Assembly: GCA_004009845.1 (NCBI GenBank)
Contig: RMBW01000102.1
Coordinates: 1 to 64,000, forward strand
From: Davidsoniella eucalypti
Taxonomy: Eukaryota; Ascomycota; Sordariomycetes; Microascales; Ceratocystidaceae
Length of the DNA: 64,000 bases
Direction of reading: 5' to 3'
In this document: positions 1-10,175 of the stretch, in pieces
Position numbering within the stretch: the stretch's first letter is position 1
How the letters are laid out: each line of letters opens with the position of its first letter
Made by a program: the position numbers and the translations under genes
Notes under the pieces: generated by a model
The model's input: the letters and a program-made list of their open reading frames with translations, nothing else
Told to the model about the DNA's origin: nothing
The model's database searches: none

Positions 1-1052
1 TTCTCAATCTCCTGGTCGTTCTGATCTTCTTCTTTTTTCCTTTCTCTTCGCGTGGTTACCAGTTTAGTTGTCGCTTGGCTTCTTCTCTTGTTGCAACTGT
101 GTGCTTCGGCTCTTTTGTCGCGATACTTTGAATTTTTGCGCGTGAAATCTGATTTGCCGCAGTTTCAAAAACAAAGACAAACAACGACGATATCATCACC
201 ATAATAAACAAGAACATCAACATCAACAACAATAACAATAACAAACTCCGATTCTGACTTCCTTCCTACGACCTCACTTTCAGTCTTTCCTTTTTCTCAC
301 ATCCGGCAACTTCACTGTCGCTTCCGTTCTGTCGCAGCTGCCGCCAACAGCTTGCGCAATTACGGCATCGAGAAACTACTGCCTCGCCCACCCACTCTTC
401 TTGACTCTACGATCACGATCTTAGAATTTCCAACCTCGACAGATATAGAAGACACGACGACCACTCATTGCCATAGATCGATCAACACCGCATGTTCTGG
501 GAATCGCTGTCTGTCTGCTTCTTTTGATTCAATTCGTTCACTCCTTTAGACATCTTATCTTTTCTCTACTGTCCTATACTTGCTTTGTTTTTCTTTTCCA
601 TTCTCATTCTTTCTCAAGCCTTAATCTGCACAAATACATAGCATATACATGCGACTGACTTACTCTGCGCCAAATCTACTTAAAATCACATCACCTGCAG
701 GTTAGCGACCTCCTTCGCCTCCAATTCGGCCAGCACAAAGCTACTAAACAGTAGCTACGCCTGCTACATATATCGACGGCAAAAACCCAGCCTCCGGCTA
801 TTTATTTTCACTGTTGTTAGCCTTGCTTGTGGCTACAATCCAATATTCACTCAATATTTGTCGCCAACTTCCAATTCTCGTCCGTCAGCTCCAATTGGGC
901 GACATTTAGGGCCTTGTTCAGCTGCATGCGCACTGTTCGAAGAAACCGATACAGTCGCCCACGCCCTGAACTATTTTATACTCGCTGCTTTGTGCTTGCA
1001 TCACATAGAAGTGCACTGACGTTAGGTCGCCCGACGCAAGTCGTACCATAGC
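1..1052. other. Upstream region of the CaaX-protein gene
   Basis: This stretch holds no convincing coding region. It is pyrimidine-rich with many TTC/CTT runs, typical of fungal promoters and 5' leaders, and lies directly upstream of the gene starting at 1053. Short open frames on both strands lack protein-like composition. The gene's promoter and leader are presumably here, but I cannot place a TATA box or start site with confidence. Confidence 0.5.
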
Positions 1053-2750
1053 ATGGCGACTCTCACAGCGTCCCAGGCGACGTCGACACTGACGCCACCG
1101 ACCAGTAGCCATGGCCGTGTTGATGGCCATGAGTCCTGGGAAATTTCCCAGGTAAGATAGTACACCCAGTAGCACTAAAACTATTACCAGTACAACGTGC
1201 GGCAAACGGGATACGCACCGGGAATCCGCCATTGTGTCCCGCCCTAACGTATTTAAGACTTGCAGCTGACTTTCGAGTAGGATATTCATGAAAAAACTGC
1301 CTTGACGGATAGTGCTATAGACCCATACTCCGTAGGACACACTGACCTTTCTACCTCTCACACTTACCCCGAGAAGCGAAAGCCTTCCCCTGTCAACACA
1401 AGTATGGGACACGAAAGAGGGAACGGTCTCAGATCACCAATCTTGGTTGATGGCACTTTTGGCTCTGAAATCATCCCGCCCAGCAACCCCCATGCGAGAG
1501 CAACTAGCCGCGCTAGTGAACGCCGGTCTCGTGAACGCCAAACCGATGCCAAACCAACCTCTGGATCTTCAGGTCCAACTGAGGAGGACAAGTGGATTCA
1601 CCGTGACAAGCTCGTCAAAATTGAAAATGCCGAACTCCAGGCTGCCGGAATAGTGTTACCGAAGCCCCGCGCCGCTAGCCGTAGACGAGATCGCTCCGAA
1701 CATAGCCACTCTCGTATGGACGACAGCTCCCGCAAGAACTCGTCCAGTGCCGAAAACAGACCGACCGACATCCATTCGCCAGCATGGGATCTTCGACTAC
1801 CAGAAGAGATCATGGAGGAGGGCGTTGATAGCTACTGGGAGTCTCCCATGGTCAACGGTAAGACGTCTCGGATCCCGCTTGCTAAGCTCAGCCCGGCTCC
1901 GATACCTACCGACTTCCTTGGCCGAGATGTGCCTATCGGGCGTTCCAAGTCCTTTGAACCTGAATACGAAGCTGCTAGAAAGACACGGTCTCGCAGTGAT
2001 AGCGACAAGACTGGCGAATATGCTAGTACACAACAGTTGTCTAGCTCGGTTCCCCCGTCAACTAGACGTGGCAACGAATCATCTCCACGCAAATCATCGA
2101 CGACACGCAAGTCATCCGTACCACCTCGACGTAGCTCTTCGAGGCCCAAGACTCGTGGAGGCAAAGAAGGCAGCATCAGCGGACGCCCTGGCACTCGTTC
2201 GGGCGACTTTTCGCAGTCTGTTGGTTCGGCTTCGAGCAAGCAGCCTGAGGGTGATCCGCCATGGATGATCTCTGCCTACCAGCCCGATCCACGCCTTCCT
2301 CCAGAGGAGCAGTTGCTTCCCACTGTTGCAAGACGCCTGCAACAGGAGAGATGGGAAAAAGAAGGCAAGTTTGGCAACGTATACGACAAGGACTTCCGTC
2401 CACTCAACGACGAAGGATTCCTCAAGCCCCCGGAGCATCCTACTATTACCGATGGCACGACCGAAGAAGAAAACAAGGGCGAAGAGTGGCCGCTACGTAC
2501 AACCGAAATCAACAGATCACCAACTGTGCGTTCAGCCTATTCAACCATGCCAAAGATCAACGACAAGGTGCCGGGATCTCCCGTCGGAAGTCCTCACAGC
2601 AACCAGTCTCCGGGCACTCCCCGCTACGATTCGGAGTCACAGACCCAACACCAACACGGCGACGAGCCACAGCAGCAGCAACAACAGACTCCACCCACAC
2701 AGGAGGAAAAAGACAAGGAAGCAGGTTGTGGGTGCTGTATCGTTATGTAA
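1053..2750 (+). CDS. Disordered Ser/Arg/Pro-rich protein with C-terminal CaaX box (possible Mod5/TeaR-like cell-end marker)
   Basis: Two exons, 1053-1151 and 1281-2750, give about 522 residues. The ATG at 1053 opens a 33-codon exon ending at a GTAAGA donor. The 129-nt intron has a CTGAC branch site close to a TAG acceptor, and exon 2 continues in phase with DIHEKTALTD. The large open frame alone would need a TTG start, so the upstream exon decides the start. Most of the protein is low-complexity and basic. The only well-packed segment is about residues 360-420 (PWMISAYQPDPRLPPEEQLL onward), then a Gln run and the C-terminus GCGCCIVM. The last four residues are a CaaX box, and the cysteines before it could be palmitoylated, so membrane attachment is likely. 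A prenylated fungal cell-end marker (Mod5/TeaR) would fit this architecture, but that identity is a guess from layout. Confidence 0.85.
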
Positions 2751-4878
2751 AAATACGCGAGAACCGACAACAGCTGCTTGTGTGTGCTTCTTTTCTATTC
2801 GGCATATCTTGAATATTGTATTCTGTCTGTCGTATTTTCTGTGAACGGCTTTTACTCTTTGTGTTGTTTCTTTGCTTTGATACTAGCATCTTGCGAGCGC
2901 GTACCTCTTTTATTTCTTCTTTGCGATATTCCCACTTAAGCTTCTATCCTCTCTCTTTTCTATTTTTCTATTCTATTTATCTTGCTGTTCTCTTCTTTCT
3001 GCCAACTTTAACGACCGTAACGACTTGCTTGTCTTATTTCCTTTCTCTTCTACAATTGTTTATTCTTTCTGCCTTGCTTGATCTAAAGTTGGTTGTACAC
3101 GCAACTGGTTTTTTTCGTCTTGCTAGGTAGGTGCTTTTTATCCGTAGCTTTCGGTGCCTCAAGATCACCGAAACGCTTATTCGAGATATCTTCAATATTA
3201 CTCTATTTCACAACTCGAATATTTCGTTGTTGCCTGGGATTTTAGTCTACTTAAGTCGATTAAAAATCCTTATATCTACGTATCTTGAGCCTATCCCATC
3301 TTCGTTTTTCCGCGTAGATGGAAACTAAAAGGCGTCAAGGCGCGGGAAACTTGTTTGCTCTCATATAGGAGCACGAGAGGAGAGAGAGACCTTCAAATTA
3401 TATATCAAATCCGTGTTCCATCTTGACTTGTTTATTTTATCGAGTCATTATATCGTTGCTAGTCTTTCCTCCCTTCCCTCCGTCATATTGTTTGAGTTGA
3501 TTCTATTTCTTTATTTTATTTATATTTGTTTATTCCCCCCATCATATTTCACTTCTATCTCCTTTGTCTACCAATATTGCGTTTTATTCCCCTCTTAGTT
3601 GTTGCTACCGTTCTATTTTTTTCTTCTTCATTTAGTCACCCACCTCACCCCTTTGAATTTATGTTTTATCCAAAGTGCTATAGTTTTGCGTTTTCCATCA
3701 TTTCTATTATATTTTGCTTGGTGAGTGAGTGGTAGTAGTGTAGTGTCTCGATACTTGTCAGTGTCGATTGTTTGGTTGAATTGTGATGTGTCTCTTGATA
3801 GGTGTGTTTGTGTTGCATATCTTAGTCTTGATTTGGGTCGGACTTGATTGAATAGAAATGATCATTTGTTTGAATCAAAAAATACTGTTTACGTGTGAGT
3901 TCTTTTATAGTAAAGACTGAGATATAAACTTATGGTTGTTAGTATTACTGTTGGGAGTCCTCGATGTTGGTTGACTTGGAGCTGAGGTGAGGTCGAGAAG
4001 GAAGGTAGGTGCTTCTGAGTAAGCAAGGCTAGCTAATCATGAGGTTCTAGCCTCTTTCAACATGGTGAGTGGAAAATTTTGGAATGGAAGGCGAAGCTGT
4101 TGATAAAGGAAGGAAAATTGAGAGTCATATTTAGTGTTAAGAATTTCATCATTTCTTTTCCTGTCGTTCATATCGTTTTCGGGTTCAATCTTATTGCGAA
4201 GCTGAAGTTTATGTGCAAGAATGCAATTTGATCTTACTGTGTGTCTTGCTTATGTTTATTGACAACATATCATTATAAGACAAATTGTTTCAGCACTTTC
4301 TTTTTTTTTCTGACCATCGACATTAGAAAAAAAAGGAAGAAATAAGCAACTAAGAACTATCGGTCAAGTGGTAGATGTTGAAATTTGATAAGTTTCCTTC
4401 GTAAGACTCATTATAAGAAAATGCCGTTTTTGGGGATGGCAACAACAAAAAGCTATGGTAAATCGCCTAGTAATTTGATAAACAACACACATTTTTTTTT
4501 TCTCTATACTCGAACAAAAAAATGTAAACGACTCCAAAAACAGAAACACAGCTTAGTTTTCAAAGCCCTGGCTGGGACAAAAATTGCCTCCACCTACTTG
4601 AATTTACCAAATTTTGTTCATCATTGGTATAATATAGTTTTTTTATGGTAGTTGCCATGTTGGAAGTGACTCTTTGTTTTATTTAACATCTTGTTTCTTT
4701 CTCTCTCCATCTTCGACTTTTCATATCCAAACACACTGGCCACATTGCCAAACTTCGTCATCTCTCCCCTTCGCTTCATCTCATTTTATCAAACAAACTT
4801 CTAACCACATATATAAACCACCAATACGACCTGAAAACATCGCACTTTGTCCGTATTTCGCGGCAACAGTATCAAGAA
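2751..4878. other. Intergenic: T-rich 3' region, then promoter of the next gene
   Basis: About 2.1 kb without a supported gene. The first 900 bases are strongly T/pyrimidine-rich and probably include the 3' UTR of the preceding gene. The rest is AT-rich with short A and T runs. The last 70 bases carry a TATAAA motif upstream of the next start codon. No RNA gene or mobile element was recognised. Confidence 0.5.
4812..4817 (+). promoter_or_regulatory. TATA-box candidate
   Basis: TATAAA lies 62 bases upstream of the ATG at 4879, following a pyrimidine-rich stretch. Position and context suit a fungal core promoter with a short leader. This is a sequence match only. Confidence 0.45.
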
Positions 4879-6696
4879 ATGGCCGGGCTTGATCAGTCAC
4901 GCTGGGCTAACCCAGACTCAAAGCCCCCTGCTCCGCAGACTCGTGGTATCGACAACTCCGTAACACAATCGCAGAAGCATAGACCTAAGCTAGTCCCGGT
5001 CAAGCCTAAAGGTTCTAGTAGATCAGCGGCGCCTAGTCCCTCCCCATCGGCAGATGTCAAGATGGCGATGAAGTCATCGAAGGAAGGAGGTGTAACATCT
5101 CCTCCATCATCGTCCGCACCGGCGGCGGCAAATATAGCGGCCACAGTGGTCGTCATGAGACCCCGGCCGGAACCGCCAAAGAACAAATCCCCCGGGTTGG
5201 AAAGCTCGCGCTGGGCTAAAGCAGACGCTATAGCTGCGACCGGTAAAAACAACCGTTCGACATCCGGTTCTTCTGTGGCGGTGGCTCACAGTGCTTCTAA
5301 TGCCGCTAGTGCTACTACAAAAACGGGGTCTAAGAATGCGAGCATATCTGCTCCGCCTCCTCTACAGCCCAAGAGCCAACCGAAGAAGCTCAGCGGCGAC
5401 GGCGGCCTTGCTAGTACACCCAAAGCATCACAGCCTGCCAAGGGTGGAGTGGGCAATGGAGTCGGAACCAGTGGTAAAAACGGCGGCAGGGATAGACCAC
5501 AGACACATTCACCTGCTAAGAACGCCACACCAAGCACCATTCTCCCGGCAACTACGACTCCGGCATCTACGCCGCTAGCCAAGACATCGCGCGAGAATTT
5601 CCATCGGTTCTTACGTATTGTAGCTCGTATCAAATGGAAGCTTCCTCAGCTTCAGCAGGGCTATCGGTTGGCGATGGAAGCCGCATCGTTGAAGAATGAA
5701 TCCCAGGACAATACCGTGAACACGGCTAAGGCTGGTGGTTTATCGCCAGCTAAGGAAAATACCCCAAAGAATGTGGGTGGCAAGGTCGATACGGCTCCCA
5801 AGATGAGTTGGGCGGATATGGTCGAGGAAGATGAAGAGGATGATTATCTAGCGAGTCTTACCACATCAGCCATGAATCAAACCACACAACAACCAAACAG
5901 CGGCAATTCCAATAGTAGCAGTAGCGGTACACACGCTAAAGTCGAAGAACCTCATCCTGAGCATATGTTCAAGCTAGATTTCTTCGAGTACTATTCTCTG
6001 CTTGAAGGTGCCATTATACATCTCCTTGCTGCCTTCAACGAAAGTCTTACTCGCACTTCTGTGAGTGCTGAAAGATATAAACATCATTCATTCCACCTTG
6101 ATGTCCTTCGATCACTGGAGCTATCGCCTAATCTAGGCCAACTTTTGCTTGCTACTGAAGCCTACGATACTTCATCTGGAAACAACAATAAAACCCAAGG
6201 CAACAACACTATCAAACTAGGCAAAGGCCAGAAAAGACATCGTAATGCGCTTGATGAATTCATGCGTGCTAAAACACTACGTAACCGATGGAAATTTGCG
6301 GATATGGAAGACGAAATAACCACTTCCACTAGCATCGACGGAGCCGATTTAGCTAGTGTCGATTTCGATTGTATGTTGAATACCATCTTTAGCTTTTTCG
6401 ATCGTGCTTACGATTTAGCACAAAAGATCAATACGACAAAAGCAGATTCATCTAATTATTCTGCTTCGACTACTACTCCTACCCCTACTCCTACTACTAC
6501 GACGACGACGACGACAAAGAATGGCACAAAGGCCAATGCTAGTGGAGGAGGAAACCAGGGTGGAAATAACAGGAATAGCTTGGTTGATGCGGTCATGTTG
6601 GATATTTATCCTGATTCGCTAAATGGAACGGGCCATGAAGGTATGGAAGCATGGCGGTTTTTGGATTCTGTTATGGATTGGGAAGCTTGTACATGA
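4879..6696 (+). CDS. Unrecognised 605-residue protein with repeated SRWA motifs
   Basis: A single uninterrupted frame. The start sits in a good context (AAGAAATGG), and a TATA motif lies 62 bases upstream. Residues 1-235 are low-complexity (Ala/Ser/Pro/Lys/Thr) and carry the motif SRWA twice, near residues 7-10 and 110-113. A short basic helical block follows (FHRFLRIVARIKWKLPQLQQ). Next comes an acidic segment with SWADMVEEDEEDDYL, then the best-folded part from about residue 365 (FKLDFFEYYSLLEGAIIHLL). A later patch has LRNRWKFADMEDE, and there is a Thr-rich tract before the C-terminus WRFLDSVMDWEACT. The helical blocks resemble an uncharacterised ascomycete family I know only as hypothetical. 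I cannot assign a function. It converges on the phosphatase gene 224 bases downstream. Confidence 0.85.
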   Translation: MAGLDQSRWANPDSKPPAPQTRGIDNSVTQSQKHRPKLVPVKPKGSSRSAAPSPSPSADVKMAMKSSKEGGVTSPPSSSAPAAANIAATVVVMRPRPEPPKNKSPGLESSRWAKADAIAATGKNNRSTSGSSVAVAHSASNAASATTKTGSKNASISAPPPLQPKSQPKKLSGDGGLASTPKASQPAKGGVGNGVGTSGKNGGRDRPQTHSPAKNATPSTILPATTTPASTPLAKTSRENFHRFLRIVARIKWKLPQLQQGYRLAMEAASLKNESQDNTVNTAKAGGLSPAKENTPKNVGGKVDTAPKMSWADMVEEDEEDDYLASLTTSAMNQTTQQPNSGNSNSSSSGTHAKVEEPHPEHMFKLDFFEYYSLLEGAIIHLLAAFNESLTRTSVSAERYKHHSFHLDVLRSLELSPNLGQLLLATEAYDTSSGNNNKTQGNNTIKLGKGQKRHRNALDEFMRAKTLRNRWKFADMEDEITTSTSIDGADLASVDFDCMLNTIFSFFDRAYDLAQKINTTKADSSNYSASTTTPTPTPTTTTTTTTKNGTKANASGGGNQGGNNRNSLVDAVMLDIYPDSLNGTGHEGMEAWRFLDSVMDWEACT

Positions 6697-6920
6697 TTAT
6701 GAGTAGAAGAGAAGGCGAGATATATAATTTTTTGAATAACAACAAAAAACAAACCAAGCTGAAATATAATAATGCAGATTAAATTTGTATATGTACAATG
6801 TACAATGTTAAACAGTACAACAGGTTGGATTTCAACCTCTTTTTCTAAGTCTCGATGCTTTTCTTTTTACATCTTTAACACTAACAAAAAAAAAAGAACT
6901 AGTCACCGTGTTCTGTATAC

Positions 6921-8821
6921 TCACGGCAATTTCTTCTCGGCACTACCAAAATGCACCGTCTTTTGTGAATCAGACATACCCTGAATCGGGGTTCCGACAT
7001 CGCCAACCGGCATCGGTGCCGCCATAGCCACGCCACCATCTACGATTATTTGTTCATCAACACGCATGTTCAGCGTTGCTTCATCTCCGTGCTCGAGACG
7101 TTTGTATGTCGTGATACGAGCTTCGTTGGTGTCGATGTCGAAGACACGGATACGTCTGTTGTAGCCTCCGTATCCGGCATAGCCACCAAAGCCGACACCG
7201 CCGCCGTAGCACATCCATAGTTTAGGCTTGTGGTCGACAGAGGATAGTGCACAGTAGTCGTTGACATGGTCACTGAGGAGAGAATATAGGGTTAGTACAT
7301 ATAGGTTGTAATATCGCGGATGAAGGTGAGCAGAGTGAGAGAAAAGAAAGACTTACTGGCCACAGCCGACCATGACGATGCCCTGCTCGATAAGCGCATC
7401 GTGGAAGCCTGTGTTGTATTGTGGCGCCGTGACATATTCACGCCACTCGCCCTTGACCTGCGCCATATCTGACACAATGTACTCTGGGAACGGAATATGG
7501 ATGAAAGACAGATCCATGTGCACATGCGTGTACTGCTGGTGCTTGCTACGCAGACCCTGAGCCGTCTTGCGGAACCATTCCACTTGAGCCGGCTTGATCC
7601 AATCGTAGCCTGGGAATTTCTTCTGGTCTGGAGTGTACGCGTGCGAATCTAACATATAGATCGTGAGAGCCGAGTGACCAGATGCGCCGCGGCCTGCGAC
7701 TTCGACATAGTAGTTGCCGACACCCGGCAACTCGATGGGTCCTGTGCGCGATAGCGAGTATGGGAGAGACTCGACAATGGCCATCTGGGCCTCACGCAAC
7801 ATGTGCGTGTCCTCGTCGTCGTGATTACCAAAGATGGTCACGTAGGGGATCTTGCGCTTGATTAGCACAGCTGCGTATTTGAAGATGGCTGACTGTGCAT
7901 CCGGAGCAGTGCCACCGTTGACCTGGTCGCCGCTCAGGACCACGAGATCGGGCTTCTCTTCATCCAGAATACGTTCGACGAAATCAAGTGTGCGTAGATC
8001 GGCCTCACAGGGACCGCCGTTGTACTCATCCGGCACCGCATCACGGCAATGGCCAACACCTGTAGACAGATGCAGATCAGCCAACTGCACAATTTTGAAG
8101 CGACCGTTAGAGTTGATCTGTAGAGCCGGCTTCTTTTGTTGCGGCTGTTCGCCACGGCGGAGCGAGATGTGCGCAAGGGAGTTACTGCTTCCCGTAGTCA
8201 ATAGGATCGGCACACCGATGATTTCCCAGCCAGCGCGAGCCTCGGTGGCATCAGCGCCAAAAAGCACGTCGATTGCGGTAACGGCGCGCTCGGAATCTGC
8301 TGCTTTGACGCCAGCTTCACGGCGCAGCCAGAGACCGCCGGGGCGGGACTCCCACTTGACGGCATCAGTCGATGGGTCGATGCGGCCCACGGTGGCGTCA
8401 ACGACGACCTTGTCAGTACCCGTGAGCTGCTCTTCCTTGAGTCGGCGCACATGGACGTAGGCCTTGGACACTAGAGCATTGCCTAGATACAGATCTTTTT
8501 CGATACGGTGCCATTGCTCCGGGTCGAGTTTACACGAGGAAAACAGGTTCACGCTGGAACAGGTGGTGATGGTTATATCGGTTACTACGAGGCCGTGATG
8601 GTGCTGTGGCATATAGGCATGGATCGACTTGGGAAGCACACGGAAGTTTCGGTCGAGAACAGTTATCGTGATGGCGGCGGTGATGAAGGCCACAACAAGC
8701 TGTGTCACCGTACGAACCTAGAAAGTAGAAGAAGGGAACGGTAAGCGGAAGAGCCGGCGGTTTAGGGGGGCCATTATAGAAGATTTAGTGGAATGAAGGC
8801 ACGTACGATTCGGCGAGCCAT
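6921..8821 (-). CDS. DCR2: Dcr2-type calcineurin-like metallophosphatase
   Basis: Three exons on the minus strand: 8821-8807, 8717-7357 and 7272-6921. Introns are 89 and 84 nt, with GTACGT and GTAAGT donors; the second has a TACTAAC branch site. The product is 575 residues. It starts MARRIVRTVTQLVV, with a single N-terminal hydrophobic segment (about 10-26), so it is probably membrane-anchored. The metallophosphoesterase core shows QLADLHLS (near 217), VVLSGDQVN (near 266), FGNHDDED (near 301) and, created across the second splice junction, GCGHDHVNDYC (near 457). These supply the usual metal ligands. Length and motif spacing match yeast Dcr2 (578 residues), a phosphatase linked to Start of the cell cycle and to Sic1 and Ire1 dephosphorylation. 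A related Sia1-like role is possible. The C-terminal tail is Gly/Tyr-rich. Confidence 0.92.
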
Positions 8822-10175
8822 ATTGTGCTTGAATTAGCAGGCCAAGCGCCTGGCAATACAGTCTATATGTAGTGTGTATTTGTGTATGTTGGCAAGAATA
8901 TTGAAGCCGGTGAGATGTTGATCGGCCAGCGAACAGAGGGATTCCAATTCCGGTAGCGGTGCTTTGATTTTGGACAGGGTATAGCTATGCTGCCCTAAGT
9001 AACTGGTCGGGTAAGGGTTTGTGGGTTAGGCTCTTTGTTTCGTAGATGGATAAATTCCTGGAGTCGTTTAATGCAATGTAACTGGTATGAATGTATATCG
9101 GTAAAAGAATTGGATCTCGATAGCTGATTGCGTAAAGAGATGTTTGAACCGATGGTGCAAGTCGAATATTTGCCTAGTCCATTAGCTTGTAGTGGCAAAA
9201 AGGCAACGATGATAGCTTTCGTTCTGCTTCAACCGCGATCACACGGATTGACGAAACAAGCCAAGAGATAAGTCAAAGAGATAGTATTCATCGATTGTTG
9301 GAAAGAATCAAGTATCGAACGATTGATCTCCCAAAACAGAAAGAAGAAAAGAAGAAAGAGTTTGACCACCAGAAAGGTCGATTTATGAATATTTCAGTCT
9401 CAAGCTTAATTGATTCCACGATGCTAAGATCTGGATTCAACCCGCTTATGATGGTTCAATAAATAGAAGACGGAAAAGACAAGCAAAATAAGCAAATATT
9501 CGTAAAGTGAGTTCTAGACACAGGTCCATTTCTCCAATTTGCGTTGATGATGCAGCCTAGACGAAACAAAAGCATTCATTTTATCGTTAAAAGTCTCCAA
9601 AGATGGCATGATTTAGGTTTGCTTGCGATCCTAGGCGAGCTAACCCTAACTTACTACATAGTCACGTGCACACGACGATTCTTGGGACGATGGCATAAAG
9701 ATACAAAATCTTAAGAATTCCTAGTAAAGATACTAGATTTGTTCTCTACAACTATGGTATAAAAAGGTAAAGAAGACTTAGCAACTAAGGCTAGCCGTGG
9801 AAACAATGCCAAAAGAAAAAAAACCAATAAGAATTAACCCCCTCTTTATCCCCATAATCGTCATTGGTAGACCACCAGATGACGTCGATCGTAAGATAAG
9901 CATCTAAAGAACAAAAGTCAAAAAAACTGCAACACTAGAACATACTCTAGGTGAAATATAAAATAGACGACTTCCAAAGTGTAAAAGGAAGATGAAACAA
10001 TAAAACGCATAGGAATATCTCTAAGAAAAAAAACCGGTCCGTAAAAGTAAAAATATTGTGCTCAAATAGTGATATCATGATGCTTCGTAGAGACAACAAG
10101 CTCTAGGAACCCCGGTATTTACATGGATTCCAGAGACTAAAAGAGTGTTTTTTATGTAGACGCTTCGAGACTACT
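8822..10175. other. Intergenic region upstream of DCR2 and downstream of NHA1
   Basis: About 1.35 kb lying between two minus-strand genes. It contains the DCR2 promoter side and the NHA1 3' side. It is AT-rich, with purine-rich stretches near 9320-9370 and 9990-10030. I see no coding region or RNA gene. A CACGTG palindrome lies near 9663 but with no further support as a regulatory site. Confidence 0.45.

Noticed and set aside
918..1412. 164-codon open frame on the minus strand
   Set aside because: It overlaps the promoter, exon 1 and intron of the CaaX-protein gene antisense and has no family features. The plus-strand spliced model explains the region.
7353..7360. DCR2 exon 2 frame read straight through to a nearby stop
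   Set aside because: Stopping there would remove the conserved GHDHVN motif and the C-terminal domain. The GTAAGT donor and the in-phase downstream exon restore both.
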